From CAZHRC01 sp964533865 (GTDB lineage Bacteria; Bacillota; Clostridia; Tissierellales; Peptoniphilaceae), in assembly GCA_964533865.1 (NCBI GenBank), contig CAZHRC010000003.1, forward strand, positions 62,001 to 126,000: a stretch of 64,000 nt of DNA. Direction: 5' to 3'. A program made the position numbers and the translations under genes. This document shows positions 43,197 to 50,281 of the stretch, one piece after another. Every line of letters starts with the position of its first letter. The first letter of the stretch is position 1. Below the pieces are notes generated by a model. The model saw only the letters and a list, made by a program, of their open reading frames with translations. It was not told where the DNA came from and searched no databases.

Positions 43197-43223
43197 TTGA
43201 AACATTTCAATTGTTCGTTTCAA
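43197..43223. promoter_or_regulatory. Candidate DeoR operator O2 (dyad upstream of the -35)
   Basis: A perfect 7-base inverted repeat TTGAAAC-N13-GTTTCAA, which contains GTTCGTTTC (43213-43221). It lies about 50 bases upstream of the -35. Confidence 0.5.
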
Positions 43224-43290
43224 TCATTTTATAATACTATAAACAGCTCTTTCCACATTGGAGGTACCGTCTTCGCTTCTGAGATGAGTA

Positions 43291-43326
43291 AAAAACCGCC
43301 TTAACTCACTGAGTTAAGGCGGTTTT
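43291..43326 (-). terminator. Terminator of the hcp/hemerythrin/rhodanese cluster
   Basis: A 16-base perfect stem (43292-43307 with 43311-43326), triloop, then T-run on the minus strand, immediately after the rhodanese stop. Confidence 0.93.
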
Positions 43327-43329
43327 CCC

Positions 43330-43647
43330 TTATCTGATCTTTTGCCCTTTCCAATCCGCAATCCCACCGACGTTTTGAACGTTGGTGTAGCCCATAGCTT
43401 TTAATGCGCGGACACACTGTCCGCTTCTCATGCCGCTGTGGCAATAGAGGTAGAGCGGGGTGTCTTGGGATGGCACTTGTTTAGCGATGTCCCCGAGTAC
43501 TTCCATGGGGATATTGATACTGTTTGGTAAATGACCTTGCCGGTATTCACTTCTAGAGCGAACGTCGATGAGCAAAGCCCCCGGTGTGTGCAGGCAATCA
43601 TCGACCGCTTGTTCCATTTTCACCGATTTGTTACCAAATAAAAACAT
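43330..43647 (-). CDS. Rhodanese-like domain protein
   Basis: A 105-residue single rhodanese domain (PspE/GlpE type). LIDVRSRSEYRQGHLPNSINIP and the active-site loop YLYCHSGMRSGQCVRAL with the catalytic Cys are typical. It transfers sulfane sulfur in vitro; role in the cell unknown. It has AAGGAG seven bases upstream, and follows the hemerythrin gene by nine bases at the end of the hcp cluster. Confidence 0.92.
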   Translation of the reverse strand: MFLFGNKSVKMEQAVDDCLHTPGALLIDVRSRSEYRQGHLPNSINIPMEVLGDIAKQVPSQDTPLYLYCHSGMRSGQCVRALKAMGYTNVQNVGGIADWKGQKIR

Positions 43648-43656
43648 GGTTTCTCC

Positions 43657-44211
43657 TTAGTACGTGCTATCCAATCTGTTGAGAATCTCCAAGTAAGGCT
43701 CTCGCGTATTATTGGCTGTTGCAGCTTCCTCAAACAGCTTGGTGCGCTCGTCAGCGCGGTTCATTGTCTCAAAGGACAAATGCTTTGCGGCGTATGTGTA
43801 AACTACCGCGTCTTCTTTTTCAGCGTGGCGCTTTAAGAGGTTGGCATAACTCATCGCATGACCGATGATCTCAACTTTATCCTCTTTTGTTGGCGCTTTG
43901 GCATAACGATCCAAGGCTTGCTCCAACTCTGTGACGTGGAGTCTCGCGAGGTCGTGTTCGACCATCATACCATGGCGAATGAGGTTTTCGCCAATTCTTC
44001 CGAGTTCGCGAGTCATATCCGCAAACAGAATCTCTTCCTCTTTTCCGTGGTGATGCGCATCGGAGTAGTTGCGAATGAATAAAATCCCATCGCGAAGATC
44101 TTTATCAGGCACTTCGCCACCTTCGATAATACTTCCACATATACGACGCAACACTTCTGTAAATTTTAAAATGTTTTGATGCTCTTCCATCAATATATCA
44201 ATGCTATACAT
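43657..44211 (-). CDS. Hemerythrin-like (HHE domain) protein
   Basis: A 184-residue four-helix protein: MEEHQNILKF, SDAHHHGKEEEILFADM, RHGMMVEHDLARLH and LLKRHAEKEDAVVYTYA give the His and Glu ligands of a di-iron site. Homologues bind oxygen or NO, or repair iron-sulfur centres after nitrosative stress. It starts one base after the previous gene's stop and is in the hcp cluster, which supports a stress role. Confidence 0.92.
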   Translation of the reverse strand: MYSIDILMEEHQNILKFTEVLRRICGSIIEGGEVPDKDLRDGILFIRNYSDAHHHGKEEEILFADMTRELGRIGENLIRHGMMVEHDLARLHVTELEQALDRYAKAPTKEDKVEIIGHAMSYANLLKRHAEKEDAVVYTYAAKHLSFETMNRADERTKLFEEAATANNTREPYLEILNRLDSTY

Positions 44212-44212
44212 G

Positions 44213-44812
44213 TTATTTCCTCCTTATGGTAAAGGTGTCCGGCGAGGTTTCTTCCACAATCATGTTCGATCCCTTTAAATAACCCGATGTCCAAGCATCC
44301 CGCAACCCGTGGAATCGTCCCACATCTTCTCCCCAATAAGTTTGGTGAAGATCGACGGTGCGCACCCAGCAGACGCCTTCCGAGCTATCGACCAACTGAT
44401 TGACGCGATCACAGGGCATCCCGTCCAATAATGTATTGGTAATGGCTTCATAGGCTTCTTCTGGCGTCGAATAAGTCCAATCCTGCCCTTGTTTAAGGCC
44501 TAAGGCGTTCATGTCTTCTAATAATACAGTATACCTGATTTCATCATCTTTTAAAAGGGATTGCACGACAAATGCCAACCGCTTTTCAACCAAGTCGATT
44601 TGCCCTTGTAACCACCCGTGTATATTTGAAACGTCGATAATATCCGCTAAATCTTCTGTAGGCAGGGTTCCGTAGGTAGCCTCCAATCGAGATCGAAGAT
44701 CCTCATCCCAGCCTTCTTGTTCCGCACGGTTTAATACCGTTTCTACCATATTTTGTTGTATCTTGACTTTGTTGTATAACCAATAGTGAATCGGTCCTAA
44801 AAATGCACTCAT
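44213..44812 (-). CDS. Conserved hypothetical protein of the hcp cluster
   Basis: A 199-residue soluble protein, not recognised with a named domain. It begins FLGPIHYWLYNKVKIQQ, contains the blocks DVSNIHGWLQGQIDLVEKRLAFVVQSLLKDD and SSEGVCWVRTVDLHQTYWG, and has one Cys. It is mostly helical by composition. It sits between the hcp terminator and the hemerythrin gene, with the hemerythrin gene one base away, so the three small genes are co-transcribed. I recall proteins with this opening near Hcp genes in other clostridia, but give no function. Confidence 0.6.
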   Translation of the reverse strand: MSAFLGPIHYWLYNKVKIQQNMVETVLNRAEQEGWDEDLRSRLEATYGTLPTEDLADIIDVSNIHGWLQGQIDLVEKRLAFVVQSLLKDDEIRYTVLLEDMNALGLKQGQDWTYSTPEEAYEAITNTLLDGMPCDRVNQLVDSSEGVCWVRTVDLHQTYWGEDVGRFHGLRDAWTSGYLKGSNMIVEETSPDTFTIRRK

Positions 44813-44824
44813 AACTCTCCTTTG

Positions 44825-44853
44825 AAAAGGGCGGCTCTCGTCGAGACCGCCCT
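44825..44853 (-). terminator. Terminator of hcp
   Basis: On the minus strand AGGGCGGTCTC pairs with GAGA-G-CCGCCCT (one bulge) and runs into TTTTC, 22 bases after the hcp stop. Confidence 0.75.
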
Positions 44854-44875
44854 GTCCATTTATATGCTAGTTGTT

Positions 44876-46732
44876 TTATTTTTCAATCTTCGCGTTGATG
44901 CGTGCAGTCACGTCGTTGACGTCAACGGAGTGAACCATGCAAGCCTCTTCCAAAGATTCCATTTGTGAAGACGGGCAACCTAGACAGTGCATGCCGATGG
45001 ACATCAACACTTCTGCCGCTTGTGGGTATTGTCTCGAAATGTCACCGATGAGCATGTAGGGTTTTACTGGGCCATCTTGAGCTGCCGGCTCTTCTGTTGG
45101 GAAGAACAGTTCGATATCTTCTTCAACGGTTTGGATGCCTGCGATACCAAAGGTTTCAACCAAAACGTTGGCTACATTTGGCGATAAGAACGCTGGTAGG
45201 GTAGGTCCAAGGTGAATGTTTTTGACCCCTAGTGCCAATAGCGCTAGTAAGACGATAACCGCTTTTTGCTCATACCATGCGATGTTGAACTCTAATGGAA
45301 GGTCATTGATGTCGTCGAGTTCAAAGATTTCTTGTAATTTCAATGCGATAAGGGCTAAGGAGTAGGAGTCGTTACATTGTCCTGCATCCAACACTCTTGG
45401 AATGCCACCGATATCGCCTAAGTTCAACTTGTTGTAACGGTATTTTGCACAGCCTGCCGTCAAGATAACCGCGTCTTGTGGAAGGGCTTCTGCGAATTCC
45501 GTGTAGTAGTTTCTGCCTTTTTGACGACCATCACAACCTGCCATGACGACAAATTTGCGAATCGCACCGCTCTTAATCGCATTGACCACTGGCTCTGCAA
45601 GGGCAAAGACTTGTTCGTGGGCAAAACCACCGACAATTTCGCCTTCTTCGATTTGCGTTGGAGCTGCACACTTTTTAGCGTGTTCAATGATTTGGCTAAA
45701 GTCTTTGTGTTCGCCGATTTCGCCAGGGATGTGGACGCTTCCAGGATAACCTGCTGCACCTGTCGTGTAGAGCTTATCAGCGTAGCTTGCCGCTGGCGGT
45801 ACGATACAGTTAGTCGTCATCAAAATCGGTCCGTTAAAAGAGGCAAATTCTTCTTTTTGTTTCCACCAAGCATTCCCGTAGTTTCCAACGAAGTTATCGT
45901 ATTTTTTAAACTTTGGATAGTAATTTGCTGGCAACATTTCCGAGTGAGTGTAGACGTCGACGCCTGTGCCTTGGGTTTGTTCCAAGAGCATTTCCATATC
46001 TTTTAAATCGTGGCCAGAAATCAAAATCCCAGGATTATTTCTGGTGCCGATGTTGACTTGGGTTAATTCAGGGTTGCCGTAGGTTTCCGTGTTAGCCCCA
46101 TCGAGAAGCGCCATACCGTCTACACCGAACTTCCCTGTTTCAAGGACCAATGCCACCAATTCGTCTGCGCTGAGGGCATCGTTCATCGTTTGTTGGAGTG
46201 CGCGTTGAATGAAAGCATCAATCGCTTCATTTTCATGACCTAGCACGTTGGCGTGTTTCACATAGGCTGCCAATCCTTTTAATCCGTAAATGACCAACTC
46301 GCGCAAAGAGCGTACATCTTCGTTTTCAGTGTAAAGAACCCCAGCTTTCTCAGCGATTTCTGCTGAAAATTCACCACCATAACCTGCTGCTTCCGATAAA
46401 CTTTCCGTGTTTTTTAATTGTCCTTTAAGTTCCTTTGTCGCTGCAACCGTCTCGCGAATTTTCGCTTCAATCGCATCTTCATCAAAGTTTGCATTGGTAA
46501 TCGTGGTAAATAGATTGGTTGTTACAATATGATTAATCTCTTTAGCAACGGCAGACCCCTCTTCACGAAGGCGAGTCGTCACATCCGATAGTCCTTTTGT
46601 CGCCCATACAAGGATATCTTGAGCTTGTGCCACTTCCGGTTTCTTTCCGCACATTCCCACCTTGGTACAACCGGTATTGCCCATGGCTTCTTGACATTGA
46701 TAACAAAACATTTGCTCTTTCACTTGATTCAT
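44876..46732 (-). CDS. hcp: Hydroxylamine reductase (hybrid cluster protein) with a C-terminal DUF1858 redox-disulfide domain
   Basis: Hcp reduces hydroxylamine and acts as an NO reductase in anaerobes. Residues 1-540 are the Hcp core; the N-terminal cluster motif is Cys10, 13, 22 and 28 (C-x2-C-x8-C-x5-C), and the hybrid-cluster region has AGCDGRQKGRNYYTEFA, TAGCAKYRYNKL and DAGQCNDSYSL. The 618-residue protein is about 70 longer than usual: the tail from about 545, with LMSIGMHCLGCPSSQMESLEEACMVHSVD, is the prismane-associated redox disulfide domain (DUF1858). AAGGAGG precedes the ATG by seven bases. It has its own promoter with a Crp/Fnr-type dyad. Confidence 0.96.
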   Translation of the reverse strand: MNQVKEQMFCYQCQEAMGNTGCTKVGMCGKKPEVAQAQDILVWATKGLSDVTTRLREEGSAVAKEINHIVTTNLFTTITNANFDEDAIEAKIRETVAATKELKGQLKNTESLSEAAGYGGEFSAEIAEKAGVLYTENEDVRSLRELVIYGLKGLAAYVKHANVLGHENEAIDAFIQRALQQTMNDALSADELVALVLETGKFGVDGMALLDGANTETYGNPELTQVNIGTRNNPGILISGHDLKDMEMLLEQTQGTGVDVYTHSEMLPANYYPKFKKYDNFVGNYGNAWWKQKEEFASFNGPILMTTNCIVPPAASYADKLYTTGAAGYPGSVHIPGEIGEHKDFSQIIEHAKKCAAPTQIEEGEIVGGFAHEQVFALAEPVVNAIKSGAIRKFVVMAGCDGRQKGRNYYTEFAEALPQDAVILTAGCAKYRYNKLNLGDIGGIPRVLDAGQCNDSYSLALIALKLQEIFELDDINDLPLEFNIAWYEQKAVIVLLALLALGVKNIHLGPTLPAFLSPNVANVLVETFGIAGIQTVEEDIELFFPTEEPAAQDGPVKPYMLIGDISRQYPQAAEVLMSIGMHCLGCPSSQMESLEEACMVHSVDVNDVTARINAKIEK

Positions 46733-46766
46733 AGTGCCCTCCTTGGTATTGTTTGATCTTGACTTT

Positions 46767-46808
46767 ATTCTATAGGATGTCCGGAAGGATTTCCGTAACC
46801 TATGTTAC
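46767..46808 (-). promoter_or_regulatory. hcp promoter with Crp/Fnr-type dyad
   Basis: A perfect dyad GTAAC-N4-GTTAC (46795-46808) lies on the hcp side of the regulator gene. With -10 TAGAAT (46767-46772) and start of transcription near 46760, the dyad is centred near -41.5, the position where Crp/Fnr-type activators contact RNA polymerase. No good -35 is present, consistent with an activated promoter. Confidence 0.65.
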
Positions 46809-46820
46809 CGATTTCAAAAA

Positions 46821-47525
46821 TTACAACATTTCTTCCAAACCCAAAGGGTTTAGCAAAGTGATCACATCTTTTTCCACTTGAATATAACCCTCTTCTTCCA
46901 TCCGCATCATCTCACGAGACAAGGAAGGGCGAGTCGTACCCAGGTAATCTGCCAAGGACTCGCGATTTAATCCGAGCTGAACAGCGTCACCTTCTTCTTT
47001 TTGGAGTAGGAGATAGTAAGCAATCTTTTGTCTCAATGAGCGACTGCTGAGAATCAACAGCTTTTGGTTGAGAAAAAACGCCTTTTCCGATAAAATGCGC
47101 AACATATTGTGAAGGATCTTTCGACTTTGGGAGGAGGTGTTGCTGTACAAGGACGTAAAAAAGGATTTCGAAATTGCCAAGACCTCTACCTGAGACTGAG
47201 CGACACAACTGTAGTCATAAGGGTGATTTTCCAAATACAAATACACTTCCCCAAAAATCGTTCCTGAAGACGAAAATACGTTAACGATCGTCCGTTTGCC
47301 ATTGACGTCGATTTTTTCCACCGTCACCGTCCCTTTCCCCAAAACGAAGAGCGCTTGAGGCGTATCTCCTTGGGAAAATAACACTTCTCCCTTTTTCCAA
47401 CGCCCTAAACTCACCAGAGGAGAGTCCGCAATAGCGGAGATCTCAACATCGGTCAAATCTTCGAATAACATGGAATTTGTGTGGTTGAGTATATCGAGGA
47501 TGCGGTTTACACGGTTTTCTAACAT
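46821..47525 (-). CDS. Crp/Fnr-family transcriptional regulator, probable hcp activator
   Basis: A 234-residue regulator. The N-terminal cyclic-nucleotide-binding fold is present (GEVLFSQGDTPQALFVLGKGTVTV, FGEVYLYLENHPYDYSCVAQSQVEVLAISKSFF), followed by a dimerisation helix (RKILHNMLRILSEKAFFLNQKL) and a helix-turn-helix in LGLNRESLADYLGTTRPSLSREMMRME. The Cys residues that bind an iron-sulfur cluster in Fnr are absent, so the effector differs (haem, NO or other, as in HcpR-type proteins). The gene ends 88 bases before hcp, and a dyad for such a protein lies between. The ribosome site is distant and weak (AAAGGA 12 bases before ATG). Confidence 0.9.
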   Translation of the reverse strand: MLENRVNRILDILNHTNSMLFEDLTDVEISAIADSPLVSLGRWKKGEVLFSQGDTPQALFVLGKGTVTVEKIDVNGKRTIVNVFSSSGTIFGEVYLYLENHPYDYSCVAQSQVEVLAISKSFFTSLYSNTSSQSRKILHNMLRILSEKAFFLNQKLLILSSRSLRQKIAYYLLLQKEEGDAVQLGLNRESLADYLGTTRPSLSREMMRMEEEGYIQVEKDVITLLNPLGLEEML

Positions 47526-47578
47526 AGGTTTGTTCTATCCTTTCATCGCTTTGATCCTATTACAGTTCCGTACTATAG

Positions 47579-47584
47579 ATACCC
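47579..47584 (-). promoter_or_regulatory. GGGTAT promoter-like box upstream of the Crp/Fnr gene
   Basis: On the minus strand GGGTAT in the 13-mer TGGGTATCTATAG, 53 bases before the start codon. The identical 13-mer precedes the universal stress gene. Confidence 0.4.
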
Positions 47585-47663
47585 ATTTTTCAGGGCTGCT
47601 GTTACTATTTCAAAAAGTTTGTTAGCGTGGTGTTCTCTACTTCCTTTACGCTTCGTGATGATC

Positions 47664-47698
47664 TAAAAAAACAAACCTCGAATCGCATCGAGGTTTGT
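47664..47698 (-). terminator. Terminator of the SCIFF-PHP operon
   Basis: A 10-base stem (47671-47680 with 47689-47698), 8-base loop, then a T-run on the minus strand; 87 bases after the PHP gene stop. Confidence 0.88.
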
Positions 47699-47785
47699 TT
47701 CACATATACGCTTTAGTCAAGGACGTTAGCGAACGAGTTTTTCCAAGGAAGTCGTGTTTTCAAAAAGCGATCGACTTCTCATGTC

Positions 47786-48628
47786 CTATATCACGCCGTT
47801 TCTTTTCATCCTTTCTAAAATCGCCTTCACCGTCTCCTCTGGGGTTGAGTAGTCTCCCAATTCCACCGCTCGGCCATTAGAGCCATGGTAATCGGAGCCT
47901 CCCGAGACGAGCAAGTTGTATTTTTTGGCACCTGCCAAGGCTTTTGCCACATCTTCTGCGCCATGGGATTGGTGGTAGGTTTCAATGCCTTCGAGGCCCG
48001 CATCCACATAGGTTTGTAATCGATCAAAGTGCCCTTGTTGTCCAGGATGAGCTAAAAAAGGGATGGCGCCGTCCTTTTGAACGGCTTCGATCGCATCGGC
48101 ATAGTGCAGGTACTCCGTATCTTCGCTGAGGATACCGCTGTTTTTAAACAAAGTGCGATAGGTCTCTTGATAACCGCTCCCCGTGTAGGGTTCGTCGGAA
48201 AGCAAGCTCATCAAGTGGTTTTTGTACAAGGTTTTATGGCTGTTTTCCGATCGCCCCAAGGCTGAAAGATCCAAATCATAGCCGTGATCCAACAAAATTT
48301 GTAGAAATCTCTCGGACTGAGCATTTCGCCGACTCAACATTTCATCACCTAATGCTGTGATATGAGGATGATCCGCACCGTAGCCATAACCTAGGATATG
48401 GACTTTCTTTCCCACTTCTGGATCGTAAGCCGAAAACTCGATGCCAGGAATGAGAGTGATCTCCCGTTTTTTAGCAAGATCTATCGCATGGGCGTAGGTT
48501 TCTGGCGTGTCGTGGTCAGTGATGCTTAAAACCGAGACACCAGAGGCCACCGCTCGGTCGAGCAGTGCGACAATTCGATCGGAACCGTCGGAAAATCGAG
48601 TATGGGTGTGGAGATCGGCTTTGATCAT
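47786..48628 (-). CDS. PHP-domain metal-dependent phosphoesterase (TrpH/RNase AM-like)
   Basis: A 280-residue PHP-domain enzyme. Metal-site motifs are KADLHTHTRFSDGSDRIV near the start, ITDHDTPETY, IPGIEFSA, HILGYG, FLAHPGQQ and SGGSDYHGSNG at the end. Characterised homologues hydrolyse 3',5'-nucleotide bisphosphates or RNA 5' ends. Start at 48628 is chosen for AGGAAGG upstream and overlaps the maturase stop by four bases, so it is translationally coupled to scfB. The link to SCIFF peptide is positional only. Confidence 0.92.
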   Translation of the reverse strand: MIKADLHTHTRFSDGSDRIVALLDRAVASGVSVLSITDHDTPETYAHAIDLAKKREITLIPGIEFSAYDPEVGKKVHILGYGYGADHPHITALGDEMLSRRNAQSERFLQILLDHGYDLDLSALGRSENSHKTLYKNHLMSLLSDEPYTGSGYQETYRTLFKNSGILSEDTEYLHYADAIEAVQKDGAIPFLAHPGQQGHFDRLQTYVDAGLEGIETYHQSHGAEDVAKALAGAKKYNLLVSGGSDYHGSNGRAVELGDYSTPEETVKAILERMKRNGVI

Positions 48629-50004
48629 AACCCTTCCTCGCTTTCCACCACTTTCATCATAATAGCGCACTCTACCCGCTTTCTAAAGAGTTTGCAACCA
48701 TACTCGTAGATGCCAGTAATATCCCCTGTGGCGTGGTAGGCGTTTGCCGCACACCCTCCGCTACAGTAGAGTTTTGCCCAGCATTTTTGACACGCTTCCC
48801 GGGCGTAAACATTCACCTTCTTAAAGTCATCTTGAAGGGCTGGCGTCTTGACTCCGTTCCAAATATCGCCGAGGGCATACCCTTCATCGCCGACAAATTG
48901 GTGGCAGGGATACAAATCACCCCAAGGCGTAACCGCCATGTACTCGGTGCCCACGCCACATCCGGAGATCCGCTTGTAAATACAAGGCCCTCCTTCAAGG
49001 TTGAGCAAATAATGGTAGAAGGTGATGGGTTCGCCTTCTCGCTTGCGTCGTAGCATATCCTCGGCGAGTTTTTCGTATTCTTTGTAAAGAATGGGAAGAT
49101 CTTCGTCTGTGAGAGCATAAGGGTCATCTGGTGCACAGACCACTGGCTCCATCGAGAGCTCTTTAAAACCAAGATCTGCCATGTGAAAAACATCGTTGGT
49201 AAAGTCCGCATTGGCATGGGTGAATGTGCCGCGCATGTAGTACTCTTTGTCCCCACGGGCTTCGACAAACTTCTGGAACTTTGGAACGATGGTATCATAA
49301 CTCCCTTTGCCGTTAATCGTTTTGCGCAAACTGTCGTGGACTTCTTTTCGCCCGTCCAAACTCAACACCACATTGTGCATTTGAGCATTGGCAAACTCAG
49401 TCACTTCCTCATCGAGAAGAACGCCATTTGTGGTTAGAGTAAAACGAAACTTTTTGTCGTATTGCTCTTCCAGTTCTCTGCCGTACCGGACGATGTCCTT
49501 GACCACATCCCAGTTCATCAAAGGCTCCCCTCCAAAAAAATCCACATCGAGATTGCGGCGGGTACCGGAGTTTTCGATGAGAAAATCCAAAGCGCGTTTG
49601 CCCACATCCAGGCCCATGATCGCTCGGTCGCCATTGTATTTGCCCTGGCTGGCAAAACAGTAATCACAATCCAGATTGCACGTGTGAGCCACGTGTAAAC
49701 AAAGGGCTTTTACCACTGTGCTGTTGTCTTTTAAAACCGTCGCCTTGTCTGCGTAAAGATCCTCGGAAAAAAGTTTGCCACGGGCTTTTAACTCTGCCAC
49801 ATCTTCCAAACACTCGCGAATCTCCCCTTCATCCACAGTAGGGTCCCCAGCGTAACGTTTTAAAAGAGTTTCGACGATCGCTTCGTCGGTGTGATCTTCT
49901 GCCATTTGTATCACGTCGTACGCCAAGGCGTCCACCGAGTGGATCGCTCCACTATAGACGTCTAGTACGATGTGATAGCCGTTTTGACGATATTGATGTA
50001 TCAT
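48625..50004 (-). CDS. scfB: Radical SAM SCIFF peptide maturase
   Basis: Installs thioether cross-links between Cys and Thr in the SCIFF peptide. The 459-residue protein has the radical SAM CxxxCxxC motif in HTCNLDCDYCFAS near residue 107, FFGGEP near 153, and a C-terminal SPASM domain with ISGCGVGTEYMAVTPWGDLYPCHQFVG, ACQKCWAKLYCSGGCAANAY and EYGCKLFRKR, giving the Cys ligands of two more [4Fe-4S] clusters. AGGAG lies six bases before the ATG. It lies 58 bases after scfA. Confidence 0.95.
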   Translation of the reverse strand: MIHQYRQNGYHIVLDVYSGAIHSVDALAYDVIQMAEDHTDEAIVETLLKRYAGDPTVDEGEIRECLEDVAELKARGKLFSEDLYADKATVLKDNSTVVKALCLHVAHTCNLDCDYCFASQGKYNGDRAIMGLDVGKRALDFLIENSGTRRNLDVDFFGGEPLMNWDVVKDIVRYGRELEEQYDKKFRFTLTTNGVLLDEEVTEFANAQMHNVVLSLDGRKEVHDSLRKTINGKGSYDTIVPKFQKFVEARGDKEYYMRGTFTHANADFTNDVFHMADLGFKELSMEPVVCAPDDPYALTDEDLPILYKEYEKLAEDMLRRKREGEPITFYHYLLNLEGGPCIYKRISGCGVGTEYMAVTPWGDLYPCHQFVGDEGYALGDIWNGVKTPALQDDFKKVNVYAREACQKCWAKLYCSGGCAANAYHATGDITGIYEYGCKLFRKRVECAIMMKVVESEEGL

Positions 50005-50020
50005 ATTTTTCTCCTAAAAA

Positions 50021-50044
50021 ATAACGCCGCCCTAAAAGGACGGC
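50021..50044 (-). terminator. Hairpin between scfA and scfB
   Basis: A 7-pair stem with one wobble (50026-50032 with 50038-50044), loop TTTTA, and T-rich tract on the minus strand right before the scfB ribosome site. It would let the short peptide transcript outnumber the maturase transcript. Confidence 0.65.
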
Positions 50045-50062
50045 AGTCATTTGTTCATTTAC

Positions 50063-50206
50063 TTAGCCTTCTTGTTCACAATCCTGATTGGCAACGCCAC
50101 AGGAGGTTTTGCAAGCGGATTGGCAGGATGTTTGACATTCGCCACAGCCGCCCTTTACTAAGCTTTCTTTCAAATCGCGTGTTTCGATGGTTTTAATGCG
50201 TTTCAT
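50063..50206 (-). CDS. scfA: SCIFF ranthipeptide precursor (six Cys in forty-five residues)
   Basis: A 47-residue gene too short for usual gene callers. It has an AAGGAGG site eight bases before ATG 50204-50206 and stop TAA 50063-50065. The leader MKRIKTIETRDLKESLVKGG is followed by CGECQTSCQSACKTSC and ends VANQDCEQEG, giving six Cys (21, 24, 28, 32, 36, 43), with Thr residues between. This matches the SCIFF family, which is near-universal in Clostridia and has a radical SAM partner next to it. Function of the mature peptide is not settled. Confidence 0.96.
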   Translation of the reverse strand: MKRIKTIETRDLKESLVKGGCGECQTSCQSACKTSCGVANQDCEQEG

Positions 50207-50281
50207 GATTGCCTCCTTATGTATTGTAGTACATAGAAAATATCATTTTTCATTCGCTTTGTCAATGTATCACCAACAAGC

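Noticed and set aside
46821..47525. Oxygen-sensing Fnr with an iron-sulfur cluster
   Set aside because: No Cys cluster is present at the N-terminus or C-terminus.
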